64,000 nucleotides of DNA. Source: Xylanibacter rarus (lineage in GTDB: Bacteria; Bacteroidota; Bacteroidia; Bacteroidales; Bacteroidaceae). The position numbers were made by a program, and so were the translations under genes. Shown piece after piece: positions 27,199 through 35,884 of the stretch. Each line of letters begins with the position of its first letter. Within the stretch, counting starts at the first letter, position 1. A model generated the notes under the pieces. The model was not told where the DNA came from. It was given only the letters and a program-made list of their open reading frames with translations, and made no database searches. Location of the stretch: positions 186,001 through 250,000 of the forward strand of contig NZ_LFQU01000001.1 of NCBI RefSeq assembly GCF_001275135.1, given 5' to 3'.

Positions 27199-27471
27199 AT
27201 GGACAGAAAGAATTTAGCTTTTGACCGCATGAACTTCATTCTCCTTGCTGTGGGAATGGTAGTTGTCATCATCGGTTTTATCCTTATGAGCGGCGGTGGT
27301 ACCGACGACAACACGTTTAATCCGGAAATATTCAGCGCAATGCGCATCAAGGTTGCCCCGGTGATATGCTTCATAGGCTTTGTGTCGATGGTATATGCCA
27401 TAATGCGCAAGCCGAAGGATAACGGAACTGAAAACGAGATTGAATTGGACAACGAAGAGCAAAAACTATAA
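27199..27471 (+). CDS. DUF3098 small membrane protein
   Basis: The protein has 90 residues and two membrane segments (about 11-31 and 51-69) separated by a short loop with FNPEIFSAMRIKVAPV, and an acidic cytoplasmic tail. DUF3098 proteins sit between ftsX and uppP across Bacteroidales; the role is unknown, but the position points to the cell envelope. It is separated by 3 bases from uppP. Confidence 0.9.
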   Translation: MDRKNLAFDRMNFILLAVGMVVVIIGFILMSGGGTDDNTFNPEIFSAMRIKVAPVICFIGFVSMVYAIMRKPKDNGTENEIELDNEEQKL

Positions 27472-27474
27472 TAA

Positions 27475-28314
27475 ATGGATCTTTTACAGACTATAATTAT
27501 TGCAATCGTCGAGGGACTCACTGAGTTTCTGCCTGTGTCTTCAACCGGACACATGATTATCGCTCAGGGACTTCTTGGAGTGGAGAGCACTCCTTTTGTA
27601 AAGGCGTTCACTGTTATCATACAGTTTGGAGCCATCTTGTCTGTGATATGTCTTTACTGGCGCCGCTTCTTCTATCCCGAGGCGGTTCAGACCGGAACGT
27701 CTTACTGGAAGGCCATGTATGACTTTTATGCCCGTCTTGTTGTCGGCGTGCTGCCGGCAGTGGTGCTGGGCTTGGCTTTCAACGACTTCATAGAGTCTAA
27801 TCTTGGCAACGTTACGCTCGTAGCCGTCATGCTTATAGTTGGAGGTGTGTTCATGCTGTTCTGCGATAAGCTTTTCGGTAACGGCTCAGAGGACACCAAA
27901 CTTACATATCGCCGTGCATTCATAATAGGCCTTATCCAGTGCATATCAATGATTCCGGGCGTGTCGCGTTCAATGTCGACTATAGTCGGCGGTATGTCGC
28001 AGAAGCTGACTCGCAAGGCTGCGGCTGAGTTTTCGTTCTTCCTCGCCGTTCCGACAATGTTCGGAGCCACGTGTCTCGAAACCTACAAGCTGATAAGTCA
28101 TGGCGACGGTTCGCTCCTTGCAACCGGAAATAATCTTGAGATGCTTATCGTAGGTTCTGTGGTGGCGTTCATCGTAGCCATTCTTGCGATAAAGTTCTTT
28201 ATTAATTATGTAACAAAATATGGTTTCGCAGCTTTCGGCTGGTATCGTATAGTAGTAGGAATCATAATATTAATCTGCATGCTTTGTGGCGTTGACATGA
28301 AGATGGCAGACTGA
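27475..28314 (+). CDS. uppP: Undecaprenyl-diphosphatase
   Basis: This inner-membrane enzyme dephosphorylates undecaprenyl diphosphate to recycle the lipid carrier for peptidoglycan and glycan assembly; loss or gain affects bacitracin sensitivity. It has 279 residues and about eight membrane segments. The catalytic signatures are EGLTEFLPVSSTGH (13-26) and PGVSRS (161-166). It follows DUF3098 by 3 bases and precedes truB by 7 bases, so the five genes ftsX to queA are probably one message. Confidence 0.96.
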   Translation: MDLLQTIIIAIVEGLTEFLPVSSTGHMIIAQGLLGVESTPFVKAFTVIIQFGAILSVICLYWRRFFYPEAVQTGTSYWKAMYDFYARLVVGVLPAVVLGLAFNDFIESNLGNVTLVAVMLIVGGVFMLFCDKLFGNGSEDTKLTYRRAFIIGLIQCISMIPGVSRSMSTIVGGMSQKLTRKAAAEFSFFLAVPTMFGATCLETYKLISHGDGSLLATGNNLEMLIVGSVVAFIVAILAIKFFINYVTKYGFAAFGWYRIVVGIIILICMLCGVDMKMAD

Positions 28315-28321
28315 GAAGTGT

Positions 28322-29041
28322 ATGAATTTTACCGAAGGAGAGATAGTATGCATCAACAAGCCCTATCGCATGTCGAGCTTCGGCGCGCTTGCGAGGGTTC
28401 GTTATCTTATATCACAGCGTCTTGGAGTAAAGCGCGTAAAGACCGGTCATGCCGGTACGCTCGACCCTCTGGCCACAGGAGTCCTGATACTCTGCACGGG
28501 CCGTGCCACCAAGCGCATCGACGAATTGCAGGCCCATACAAAGGAATATACGGCCACGCTGCAGCTGGGTGCAACCACGGCAAGCTATGACATGGAGCAT
28601 CCCGTAGACGCAACTTATCCCACTGAGCACATCACGCGCGAGCTGATAGAGACCACGCTGCCCAAGTTTGTGGGCGAGATACAGCAGGTGCCGCCTGCTT
28701 ATTCAGCCTGCAAGGTCAACGGCGACCGCGCATACAAACTTATGCGCAAGGGCCGCGACGTGGAGCTTAAGCCGAAGACTCTGCGCATCGACGAGATAGA
28801 ACTGCTCTGGTTCGACCCCGAAAAGATGCAGATGAGCATCAGGGTAGTGTGCGGCAAGGGCACATACATAAGGGCGCTGGCGCGCGACATAGGCGAGGCA
28901 CTGAATAGCGGAGCCTATCTTACGGCACTATGCCGTACGCGTGTGGGCGACATACGCATAGAAGACTGCATAAAGCTCGACGACGTTCCGGCGTGGCTTG
29001 AGCAGCAAACAATAGAAGATAAATTAACCGAGAATATTTAA
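28322..29041 (+). CDS. truB: tRNA pseudouridine(55) synthase
   Basis: TruB isomerises U55 of the tRNA T-loop to pseudouridine. The 239 residues include the catalytic Asp48 in GHAGTLDPLATGVL. Other family motifs are the PPAYSACKVNGDRAYKLMRKG segment and GKGTYIRALARDIGEAL. The protein lacks the C-terminal PUA extension of longer TruB forms, as in other Bacteroidetes. It lies tightly between uppP and queA. Confidence 0.96.
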   Translation: MNFTEGEIVCINKPYRMSSFGALARVRYLISQRLGVKRVKTGHAGTLDPLATGVLILCTGRATKRIDELQAHTKEYTATLQLGATTASYDMEHPVDATYPTEHITRELIETTLPKFVGEIQQVPPAYSACKVNGDRAYKLMRKGRDVELKPKTLRIDEIELLWFDPEKMQMSIRVVCGKGTYIRALARDIGEALNSGAYLTALCRTRVGDIRIEDCIKLDDVPAWLEQQTIEDKLTENI

Positions 29042-29044
29042 GAT

Positions 29045-30163
29045 ATGAAACTGTCACAATTTAAGTTTAAGCTCCCTGAAGAGCTGATAGCCCTTAATCC
29101 GCCATATCACCGTGACGAGTGCAGGCTTATGGTGGTGCACCGGGTGTCTCAGAAAATAGAGATGTACAAGAAAGACGAGAATGGTGAGCCGTTGAAAGAC
29201 AAGGACGGCAACCCCGAGTATCTCGACTTCCGCAATGTTCTTGACTATTTTGATGAGGGCGACGCGTTCATATTCAACGATACAAAAGTTTTTCCCGCAC
29301 GTCTGTACGGTACAAAAGAGAAGACCGACGCTAAGATAGAGGTGTTCCTTCTGCGTGAACTTAACGAGGAGATGCGCTTGTGGGACGTTCTGGTTGAGCC
29401 GGCCCGCAAGATACGTATCGGCAACAAACTGTTCTTTGACGAGAGCGGAAGCATGGTGGCCGAGGTTATCGACAACACTACAAGCCGCGGACGCACGCTG
29501 CGTTTCCTTTACGACTGTCCTCACGATGAGTTCAAGCACGACCTCTACGCACTCGGAGAGGCTCCGCTGCCGCATTATATAGTAGACCGCCGTCCGGCAA
29601 CACCTGAAGACATAGACGACTTCCAGTGTATCTTTGCCAAGAACGAAGGCGCTGTTACGGCTCCTGCCTCTGGCCTGCATTTCAGCCGTGAGATGATGAA
29701 GCGTATGGAGATTAAAGGTATCGACTTCGCATTTATCACTCTCCACTGCGCTTTGGGCAACTTCCACGACATCGAGGTTGAAGACCTCACCAAGCATAAG
29801 ATGGACTCAGAGCAGATGTTTATTAGTGCAGAGGCATGCAAGACGGTTAACAATGCCAAGCTTGCAGGACATCATGTTTGTGCCGTAGGCACAAGCGTGA
29901 TCAAGGCCACTGAGACGGCTGTGGGTACAGACAAGATGCTGAAAGAATATGAAGGATGGACTAACAAGTTTATCTTCCCGCCTTATGAGTTTGGCGTAGC
30001 CGACTCTATGATAGCCAACTTCTATCATCCGATGTCAACGCTGCTTATGTCAACTGCTGCTTTCGGCGGTTATGACGTCGTGATGGAGGCCTACAACCTG
30101 GCCGTGAAGAACGGATATAAGTTCGGATGCTACGGTGACGCAATGCTCATCGTAAACGACTGA
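29045..30163 (+). CDS. queA: S-adenosylmethionine:tRNA ribosyltransferase-isomerase
   Basis: QueA transfers the ribosyl group of SAM to preQ1 in tRNA to make epoxyqueuosine. The 372-residue protein carries the family motifs [54 protein letters not shown] and HMSTLL-type [17 protein letters not shown]. It is in the same operon as truB, another tRNA modification gene (3-base gap). An insertion of about 15 residues rich in Lys and Asp near residues 40-55 ([19 protein letters not shown]) is slightly longer than in most homologues. Confidence 0.96.
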   Translation: MKLSQFKFKLPEELIALNPPYHRDECRLMVVHRVSQKIEMYKKDENGEPLKDKDGNPEYLDFRNVLDYFDEGDAFIFNDTKVFPARLYGTKEKTDAKIEVFLLRELNEEMRLWDVLVEPARKIRIGNKLFFDESGSMVAEVIDNTTSRGRTLRFLYDCPHDEFKHDLYALGEAPLPHYIVDRRPATPEDIDDFQCIFAKNEGAVTAPASGLHFSREMMKRMEIKGIDFAFITLHCALGNFHDIEVEDLTKHKMDSEQMFISAEACKTVNNAKLAGHHVCAVGTSVIKATETAVGTDKMLKEYEGWTNKFIFPPYEFGVADSMIANFYHPMSTLLMSTAAFGGYDVVMEAYNLAVKNGYKFGCYGDAMLIVND

Positions 30164-30165
30164 TA

Positions 30166-30286
30166 AATAAGAAGTAAGGATTAAGAAGTAAGAGGTGTTG
30201 CCGCAAAGGCGTCTTTTCTTGTTTCTTAATTCTTACTTTCCAATTCTAAACTTTTTATTTCTTAATCCTTAATTCTTGCTTCCTAA
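30166..30286. repeat. Degenerate AAGAAGTAAG/TTCTTAATTC repeats
   Basis: The short gap between queA and folK is built from repeated AAGAAGTAAG on its left side and TTCTTAATTCTTACTT-like sequence on its right side. These face each other as a loose inverted repeat. It could form an A/T-rich stem but has no GC-rich stem of a normal terminator. Confidence 0.55.
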
Positions 30287-30694
30287 TTGCATACGGTTTA
30301 TTTTTCTCTTGGCACAAATTTAGGCGACCGCAAACATAACGTAAGGCGTGCCGTTGATCTTATCGGTGAACACATTGGTAGGGTAGAGCGTGTTTCGTCT
30401 CTTTACGAAACCGAGCCGTGGGGCTTTTCTTCAGACAATATGTTTGTCAATGCAGCTGTATGCGTGTCTACTCAGCTGAGTCCGCGTGCCGTATTGGAAG
30501 CTACGCAGGCTATAGAGCGTGACATGGGGCGCACTGTAAAGTCGGTAAACGGCCAGTATCACGACCGCATAATAGACATCGACATTCTTCTTTATGATGA
30601 TGTAAAGGTGGATGAGCCTGATTTAAAGATACCGCATCCGCTTATGCATGAGCGCGACTTTGTTATGAAGCCGCTGCGCGAGATTCTCGGATGA
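30287..30694 (+). CDS. folK: 2-amino-4-hydroxy-6-hydroxymethyldihydropteridine diphosphokinase
   Basis: FolK transfers pyrophosphate from ATP to hydroxymethyldihydropterin in folate synthesis. The 135 residues include SLGTNLGDR, SSLYETEPWGF and the signature HDRIIDIDILLYDD, followed by IPHPLMHERDFVMKPL. The start codon appears to be TTG at 30287. A TAA stop is directly upstream in frame, and the protein begins exactly where FolK proteins normally start (VYFSLGTN). folE of the same pathway is at 2680. Confidence 0.93.
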   Translation: MHTVYFSLGTNLGDRKHNVRRAVDLIGEHIGRVERVSSLYETEPWGFSSDNMFVNAAVCVSTQLSPRAVLEATQAIERDMGRTVKSVNGQYHDRIIDIDILLYDDVKVDEPDLKIPHPLMHERDFVMKPLREILG

Positions 30695-30906
30695 GCAGGT
30701 AGAGCCGGGTCATCATACAAACACACATTATTATAATAACCGCATTCAGGCAGCCATAATTTGGTTGTCTGTGTTTTTATATGCATGTATGCGCCTGAAT
30801 GGGCGCCGGCATGTAACTTGCGGCCTTATAGCACAGAAATGCTATTAACAGCTATGTTAACGCCATGGCTGTATGTATACGGGAGGTTGGCACGTTATAA
30901 AAAGCT

Positions 30907-30942
30907 AAGTCCCGAAACCGTTTAGTAACAGTTTCGGGACTT
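30907..30942 (-). terminator. Terminator of rpsO
   Basis: A 12-bp perfect stem, AAGTCCCGAAAC (30907-30918) with GTTTCGGGACTT (30931-30942), is followed on the minus strand by AGCTTTTTA. It is 36 bases past the rpsO stop. Confidence 0.88.
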
Positions 30943-30978
30943 CGTGTTTCTTTTAAGCTTTGTTTGCGCTTTCTTAAA

Positions 30979-31248
30979 TTAGCGGCGCAGACCAAGAGCT
31001 TTAACTATTGCACGGTAGCGGTTGATGTCGCGGTCGTACAGATAGTCGAGCAATGCACGGCGCTTACCTACCAAGATAGTCAGTGATCTTGCAGTAGCGT
31101 GATCCTTGTGGTTCTTCTTCAGGTGCTCTGTCAGGTGTGAAATACGATAAGAGAACAGAGCTATCTGGCTCTCTGCAGAACCTGTGTCAGCGTTAGACTT
31201 TCCGTACTTGCCGAAGATCTCTTGTTTTTTAGCTTGATCTAAATACAT
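30979..31248 (-). CDS. rpsO: 30S ribosomal protein S15
   Basis: The protein has 89 residues, the usual length. S15 binds the central domain of 16S rRNA early in assembly. Family motifs are GSAESQIALFSYRISHLTEHLK, HKDHATARSLTILVGKRRALLDYL and NRYRAIVKALGLRR. It is monocistronic with its own promoter and terminator and is divergent from typA. Confidence 0.98.
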   Translation of the reverse strand: MYLDQAKKQEIFGKYGKSNADTGSAESQIALFSYRISHLTEHLKKNHKDHATARSLTILVGKRRALLDYLYDRDINRYRAIVKALGLRR

Positions 31249-31354
31249 TGAATTTTTTTGTTTTAAATGTTTTGTGATTACATCTTTCTGATGCAGCGCG
31301 CCGCTGTGAGGGCGTGAACATCATCAAATGCATCGGATTCTCCGAAATCGGGTG

Positions 31355-31362
31355 CAAAATTA
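31355..31362 (-). promoter_or_regulatory. -7 box of rpsO
   Basis: The minus strand reads TAATTTTG, matching TAnnTTTG, and gives a leader of about 100 bases. Leader length is compatible with S15 autoregulation, but I see no specific structure I can name. Confidence 0.55.
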
Positions 31363-31489
31363 CAAATAAAAAGTTATATATAAAATAAATTTCGATTATT
31401 TTTTATGGCAATGTATCATTTTGAGGATATGTTCTTTACAATATTATGCAAAAAAACTGTATAGAGCAAAATGTTACGAAAAAAATGTG

Positions 31490-31497
31490 TAACTTTG
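31490..31497 (+). promoter_or_regulatory. -7 box of typA
   Basis: TAACTTTG matches TAnnTTTG and lies 23 bases before the typA start codon. Confidence 0.6.
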
Positions 31498-31520
31498 CAC
31501 CTGACTTTTAAGGTATTAGT

Positions 31521-33323
31521 ATGCAAGATATCAGAAACATAGCTATTATTGCCCACGTAGACCATGGTAAGACCACACTTGTGGACAAAATGATGTTGGC
31601 CGGTAACTTGTTCCGTGACGGACAAGACTTGAGCGGCCAGGTGCTCGACAGCAACGACTTGGAGCGTGAGCGAGGTATAACCATTCTTTCTAAGAACGTT
31701 TCGATAAACTGGAAAGGAACCAAGATAAACATTATAGACACTCCGGGACACTCTGACTTCGGAGGTGAGGTGGAGCGTGTGCTCAACATGGCAGACGGAT
31801 GTCTGCTGCTCGTTGACGCTTTCGAAGGCCCTATGCCTCAGACACGCTTCGTGCTGCAGAAGGCTCTTCAGATAGGACTGAAGCCTATCGTTGTTGTCAA
31901 CAAGGTTGACAAGCCCAACTGCCGCCCTGAAGAGGTTTATGAAATGGTGTTCGACCTTATGTTCTCTCTTAACGCCACCGAAGACCAGCTCGACTTCCCC
32001 GTTGTTTACGGAAGTGCGAAGAACGGCTGGATGGGTGAGGACTATAAGAATCCTACAACAGACATCACATATCTTCTTGATAAAATCGTAGAGGTTATCC
32101 CTGCGCCTAAGGCTCTTGAGGGCACGCCGCAGCTGCTGATAACCAGTCTCGACTATTCAAGCTATACAGGCCGTATTGCCGTGGGACGTGTTCACCGCGG
32201 AACTCTCACTGAGGGAATGAACGTGACGATAGCTCATCGCGACGGCTCTCAGGAGAAGACCAAGATTAAGGAGCTTCACACCTTTGAGGGTATGGGCCAC
32301 GTGCGCACCGACAAGGTGAGCAGCGGTGACATCTGTGCCATCATAGGATTGGAGAAGTTTGAAATCGGCGATACAATATGCGACTTTGAAAATCCGGAGC
32401 CGCTGCCGCCTATAGCCATCGACGAGCCTACAATGAGCATGCTCTTCACCATCAACGATTCGCCGTTCTTCGGCAAGGAGGGCAAGTTTGTCACCAGCCG
32501 CCACATCAACGACCGTCTGCAGAAGGAACTCGAGAAGAACCTTGCGCTGCGTGTAGCTCCTTTCGAGGACTCAACGGATAAGTGGATTGTAAGCGGACGT
32601 GGTGTGCTGCATCTGTCAGTGCTTATAGAGACCATGCGCCGCGAGGGCTACGAGCTCCAGGTTGGTCAGCCGCAGGTAATTTATAAGGAAATCGACGGCG
32701 TTAAGTGTGAGCCTATCGAGGAACTTACTATCAACGTGCCTGAAGAATTCTCAAGCAAGATGATAGATATGGTTACACGCCGCAAGGGCGAGATGACATC
32801 AATGGAGAGTCAGGCCGACCGCGTGAACATTGAGTTCGACATACCGTCGAGAGGCATCATCGGTCTGCGCACCAACGTGCTCACCGCAAGCCAGGGCGAG
32901 GCCATCATGGCACACCGCTTCAAGGAGTATCAGCCTTACAAGGGCGACATCTCACGCCGTATTAACGGTTCGATGATAGCCATGGAGACAGGCACTGCCT
33001 ATGCTTATTCTATCGACAAGCTGCAAGACCGCGGCAAGTTCTTCATCGATCCGGGTGAGGAAGTGTATGCCGGCGAGGTTGTGGGCGAGCATGTTCACGA
33101 CAACGACCTTGTGGTAAACGTGACAAAGGCAAAGCAGCTTACCAACACACGTGCCAGCGGATCAGACGACAAGGCACGCATCATCCCGCGCACAGTGCTT
33201 TCACTTGAGGAAGCTTTGGAGTACATCAAGGAAGATGAGTTTATAGAGGTTACGCCTAAGAGCATGCGTATGCGCAAGATTATTCTTGACCACAACGACC
33301 GCAAGCGTGCCAACAAGCAGTAA
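31521..33323 (+). CDS. typA: Ribosome-associated GTPase TypA/BipA
   Basis: TypA is a translational GTPase that aids 50S assembly, especially under stress. The 600-residue length is normal. GTPase motifs are [10 protein letters not shown] (11-20, G1), [14 protein letters not shown] (G3) and NKVDK (G4). The family-specific C-terminal part includes [25 protein letters not shown] and the conserved [10 protein letters not shown] terminator-like stem follows at 33350. Confidence 0.97.
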   Translation: MQDIRNIAIIAHVDHGKTTLVDKMMLAGNLFRDGQDLSGQVLDSNDLERERGITILSKNVSINWKGTKINIIDTPGHSDFGGEVERVLNMADGCLLLVDAFEGPMPQTRFVLQKALQIGLKPIVVVNKVDKPNCRPEEVYEMVFDLMFSLNATEDQLDFPVVYGSAKNGWMGEDYKNPTTDITYLLDKIVEVIPAPKALEGTPQLLITSLDYSSYTGRIAVGRVHRGTLTEGMNVTIAHRDGSQEKTKIKELHTFEGMGHVRTDKVSSGDICAIIGLEKFEIGDTICDFENPEPLPPIAIDEPTMSMLFTINDSPFFGKEGKFVTSRHINDRLQKELEKNLALRVAPFEDSTDKWIVSGRGVLHLSVLIETMRREGYELQVGQPQVIYKEIDGVKCEPIEELTINVPEEFSSKMIDMVTRRKGEMTSMESQADRVNIEFDIPSRGIIGLRTNVLTASQGEAIMAHRFKEYQPYKGDISRRINGSMIAMETGTAYAYSIDKLQDRGKFFIDPGEEVYAGEVVGEHVHDNDLVVNVTKAKQLTNTRASGSDDKARIIPRTVLSLEEALEYIKEDEFIEVTPKSMRMRKIILDHNDRKRANKQ

Positions 33324-33349
33324 ATAAGCTTTACTATATCAACATAAAG

Positions 33350-33416
33350 AGTCAGGAATCAAGGAAAGCATGTCCTTCTCTGTATTACGGGCAGGTTTCC
33401 TTTATTCTTGACTTTT
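33350..33416 (+). terminator. Terminator of typA
   Basis: An 18-base stem with two mismatches has half-sites AGTCAGGAATCAAGGAAA (33350-33367) and TTTCCTTTATTCTTGACT (33396-33413). TTTT follows. Confidence 0.7.
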
Positions 33417-33439
33417 AATTTTTAAATTAGACGTTTACT

Positions 33440-34498
33440 ATGAAAAAAACTTTATTCAGTTTCTTTTTGCTGATGTCAGCATTATGTGTCAGCGCGCAGA
33501 TTAAGATTGTCGACATGACCGACTCCAGTACGGTGCATGCCGCGAGTGTGTTTATTTCGGGCAACCGCTGCGTGGGCGTTAGCGGAGCCGACGGCCTTTT
33601 GCCTCTGCCAAAGGGATATAAGGGCAAGGTTACGGTTAATCATATCAACTATTATGAAAAGGAGTTTCTTGCAGATACTGTCAGCAGCGGCGTTGTGATG
33701 CTGAAGCCACGTGCATACGCAATACCTGAAGTCGAGGCCATGGTTGGCGAGCCTGATTATCTTGTGATATCTGCCTATTGCAGAGCATATATATATACCG
33801 ATTCTGTGCCGACTTCTTTTCGTGAGGGACTTTATGACTATTATTTGCCTATCGGCAGTGTCGGTTCCGAGGAACATCCGAGCCTGTCATCTCTCCTTGA
33901 GAGACTTATCGGCAAAGGAAGGGTGAGATGCAAGACGCGTTCGGAGAAAAATGTACGCAAAGAGGGTGAGAGTTACTATTCTTCATTGCCGCTTTTAAGC
34001 TGGTATTACATGCTGCTTGATCGTTTGCCAAAATCAGACATTGTTACAGACAAGGCTTCTGACAAGGTCGTATCCCGCGGATGGAAGGGTAGTGTCTTAG
34101 GACTGAAAAATGATACAGTGAATAAGACGTTTACTGCATATTGCGACAGTGCGTATACCGGAGCGGACAGTCTTACAGTGAAATTCTTTGGATATAAGGT
34201 TCGCTTTATAGGCTGTAAAGAAGGCGAGGTGTACAGCACAAAGTATGGTCAGCCCAAGCTCAGCAGTCTTTTGAGGCGTTATTATTATTTGAACGCAAAA
34301 GGCAAAGCACCGGGAAAAAATCCAATGACATCTATTGATATGTATGAGGAGCTTTATGTCACTGGCGTGAGATATGCCACCAAGGCAGAAAGGAAGGCTG
34401 CCATGAAGGACAAAACTGCCGAGCCGCTTGTTGTTCCGGCTGATGTTCCGCCGCTCAGCAAGCCGCTTGAAGAGGCCGTAAGTCAGATGAAACCGTAA
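33440..34498 (+). CDS. Secreted protein with carboxypeptidase-regulatory-like N-terminal domain
   Basis: The protein has 352 residues with a signal peptide (1-19, ending CVSA-Q). Residues about 21-95 look like a carboxypeptidase D regulatory-like beta sandwich (SSTVHAASVFISGNRCVGVSGADGLLPLPKG... VNHINYYEKEF), as found at the N terminus of TonB-dependent receptors. Here no barrel follows. The remainder is of unknown fold with several Tyr-rich stretches. No catalytic motif is visible. The stop codon overlaps the left tip of arm-element copy C. Homologues in Bacteroidales are annotated only as hypothetical, as far as I recall. Confidence 0.78.
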   Translation: MKKTLFSFFLLMSALCVSAQIKIVDMTDSSTVHAASVFISGNRCVGVSGADGLLPLPKGYKGKVTVNHINYYEKEFLADTVSSGVVMLKPRAYAIPEVEAMVGEPDYLVISAYCRAYIYTDSVPTSFREGLYDYYLPIGSVGSEEHPSLSSLLERLIGKGRVRCKTRSEKNVRKEGESYYSSLPLLSWYYMLLDRLPKSDIVTDKASDKVVSRGWKGSVLGLKNDTVNKTFTAYCDSAYTGADSLTVKFFGYKVRFIGCKEGEVYSTKYGQPKLSSLLRRYYYLNAKGKAPGKNPMTSIDMYEELYVTGVRYATKAERKAAMKDKTAEPLVVPADVPPLSKPLEEAVSQMKP

Positions 34499-34799
34499 AA
34501 AGTTTTCTTAAAAACTCGTCACTCGTCACAACGCTGTATAACTTTCTGTATTGCAGTATGTTACGGTGTGACGAGTTGCCACGGCAACTCGTCACACCAT
34601 GCTTAATTAAGGACAAAATATTATTTTTCCTGATTTAGGTAGACTTCAAGCAAGTGTTTTACTGGTTAAGTTCGGCTAAAATGGCATCTTCTGCCAGACT
34701 GTGACGAGTTGAAACTCCAACTCGTCACGCTATAAACAATTGTCTGTCAGGGTCTTATGCTGGAATGTGACGAGTGATGAGTTTTTGCGAAAACTTTTT
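34497..34799 (-). repeat. Inverted-arm intergenic element, copy C
   Basis: The left arm (34497-34595) has the tip AAAAAGTTTTC, CTCGTCACTCGTCAC and a long hairpin GGTGTGACGAGTTGCC/GGCAACTCGTCACACC (34565-34598). The right arm (34701-34799) has hairpin GTGACGAGTTG/CAACTCGTCAC (34701-34728), CTGTCAG and GTGACGAGTGATGAG. The core GAAGTC(A/T)ACC reads on the minus strand, and the right arm matches the left arm of copy B, so this copy is inverted relative to B. The element starts on the stop codon of the preceding gene. Confidence 0.9.
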
Positions 34800-34816
34800 A
34801 TTCTATCACTCTTTGC

Positions 34817-34904
34817 AAAACATGCCTTTTCGGCCTGCAATATGCCGTGTTTTGCTTTCCAATATACCATATATTATAAGGTGAAAGGATACAAGTTGTA
34901 TTTT
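34817..34904 (+). repeat. 22-bp phased A/T-tract array 5 (4 units)
   Basis: Units start at 34817, 34839, 34861 and 34883, for example AAAACATGCCTTTTCGGCC and AATATGCCGTGTTTTGCTT. The last two units are degraded. The array starts 17 bases after arm-element copy C. Confidence 0.7.
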
Positions 34905-35308
34905 ATGCAAGATTTTGCATAAACCTGAATATTTATGTAAAATGTAATGATATGAATCATCATGTTTTAACTCTTTTGCCGGATTCTCTTGCCGCTTATT
35001 TTGGTGTTCTGAAAGTAATGGTATGTGTTCCGTATGTTTTTTAGCAAAAATAAACATATTAAGCAGTTTTGGCAACAAAGGTCAAAGTGTGCTTAAATCA
35101 TATGGTAATCTTTATGGCCGAAAATGTGTCTAAAGTTGTTGCCGATGTATTTATCAGAGAGAAAATAATGCAGGCACTTTGGTATTTGTGATATAATGTA
35201 ATGCCGGATATGTGTGATTATATAAACTGTGCATTGAAAAACATTTACAAAAGATGTAGTATGTATGAATTTAACATTGAAATTTGGGAAAATTTCTTTA
35301 ATTTTTGC

Positions 35309-35338
35309 ATTGTCCGTAGGAAATAATTCATACATTTG
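35309..35338 (+). promoter_or_regulatory. Promoter of the secreted-protein pair
   Basis: ATTG (35309-35312), 18 bases, then TACATTTG (35331-35338), close to the Bacteroidetes consensus. Transcription would begin near 35345, upstream of the leader hairpin. Confidence 0.6.
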
Positions 35339-35351
35339 TATTTGGAAGCTC

Positions 35352-35383
35352 TGTAAGAGCCGCCACAGGTTCTTACATTTTTA
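35352..35383 (+). terminator. Terminator-like hairpin inside the 5' leader
   Basis: TGTAAGAGCC (35352-35361) pairs with GGTTCTTACA (35368-35377), with one G-U pair and a 6-base loop, and is followed by TTTTTA. It lies between the promoter and the start codon at 35404, so it could act as an attenuator. It could also be only a leader stem. Confidence 0.5.
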
Positions 35384-35403
35384 TTAATTAAATATTCATT
35401 TCT

Positions 35404-35883
35404 ATGAAAAAAACGTTTATTCCGATGTTTCTTGCGTTAGCCTACGGAGGGCTCACAGCAGATGCGCAGACCACCAGTCTTGTGGTCAATCCCGCATCGC
35501 AGGCCTCTGAGAGCAAGTCATACTTGCTGACGGATATCGCAAAGATAACATTTGGCGACCATGGCATGGAGATTAATGGTACGTCAGGAACGAAAGAGAC
35601 AATCTCCTTTAGCGACATTATGAGCTTGAAATTCACTTCTGAAGGCACCGGCATTGAAGGTCTGCCTGCCGCAGAAGATTCTTCTCTTGTGCCTTATTAC
35701 CGTGGAGGAATGCTCGGTGCCGACGGATTGCAGGGCGGTCAGGCTGCCCGCGTAAGAGTATGCGATCTGAGCGGCAGGGTTATCATAGCAAAGGAGAACT
35801 GGGACGGAACTCCTATCAGCACAAGCGCCCTTACAAAAGGTGTATATCTGTTCAGCGTAAATAAAAAACAATTAAATTCATGA
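35404..35883 (+). CDS. Secreted protein with C-terminal sorting-like domain
   Basis: The protein has 159 residues with a signal peptide (1-21, ending TADA-Q). Residues 25-85 repeat a Bacteroidales motif (SYLLTDIAKITFGDHGMEI ... ISFSDIMSLKFT) seen in small secreted proteins. The C terminus (about 115-159) reads ARVRVCDLSGRVI ... ISTSALTKGVYLFSV, which resembles the type A sorting domain of the type IX secretion system, although the last residues (NKKQLNS) are not the usual basic end. The following gene begins 1 base after its stop. Function unknown. Confidence 0.72.
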   Translation: MKKTFIPMFLALAYGGLTADAQTTSLVVNPASQASESKSYLLTDIAKITFGDHGMEINGTSGTKETISFSDIMSLKFTSEGTGIEGLPAAEDSSLVPYYRGGMLGADGLQGGQAARVRVCDLSGRVIIAKENWDGTPISTSALTKGVYLFSVNKKQLNS

Positions 35884-35884
35884 A

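Larger units (their letters stand above)
34499..35403. other. Gene-free region with arm element, array and leader
   Basis: These 905 bases contain arm-element copy C (from 34497), 22-bp array 5 (34817-34904), about 400 A/T-rich bases without a recognisable feature, then a promoter (35309-35338) and a leader hairpin (35352-35383). Two minus-strand reading frames here have no supporting features. Confidence 0.8.

Noticed and set aside
34806-35335. Two minus-strand frames of 80-90 residues
   Set aside because: They cover array 5 and the promoter of the next gene, are A/T-rich, and show no conserved pattern or start signal.
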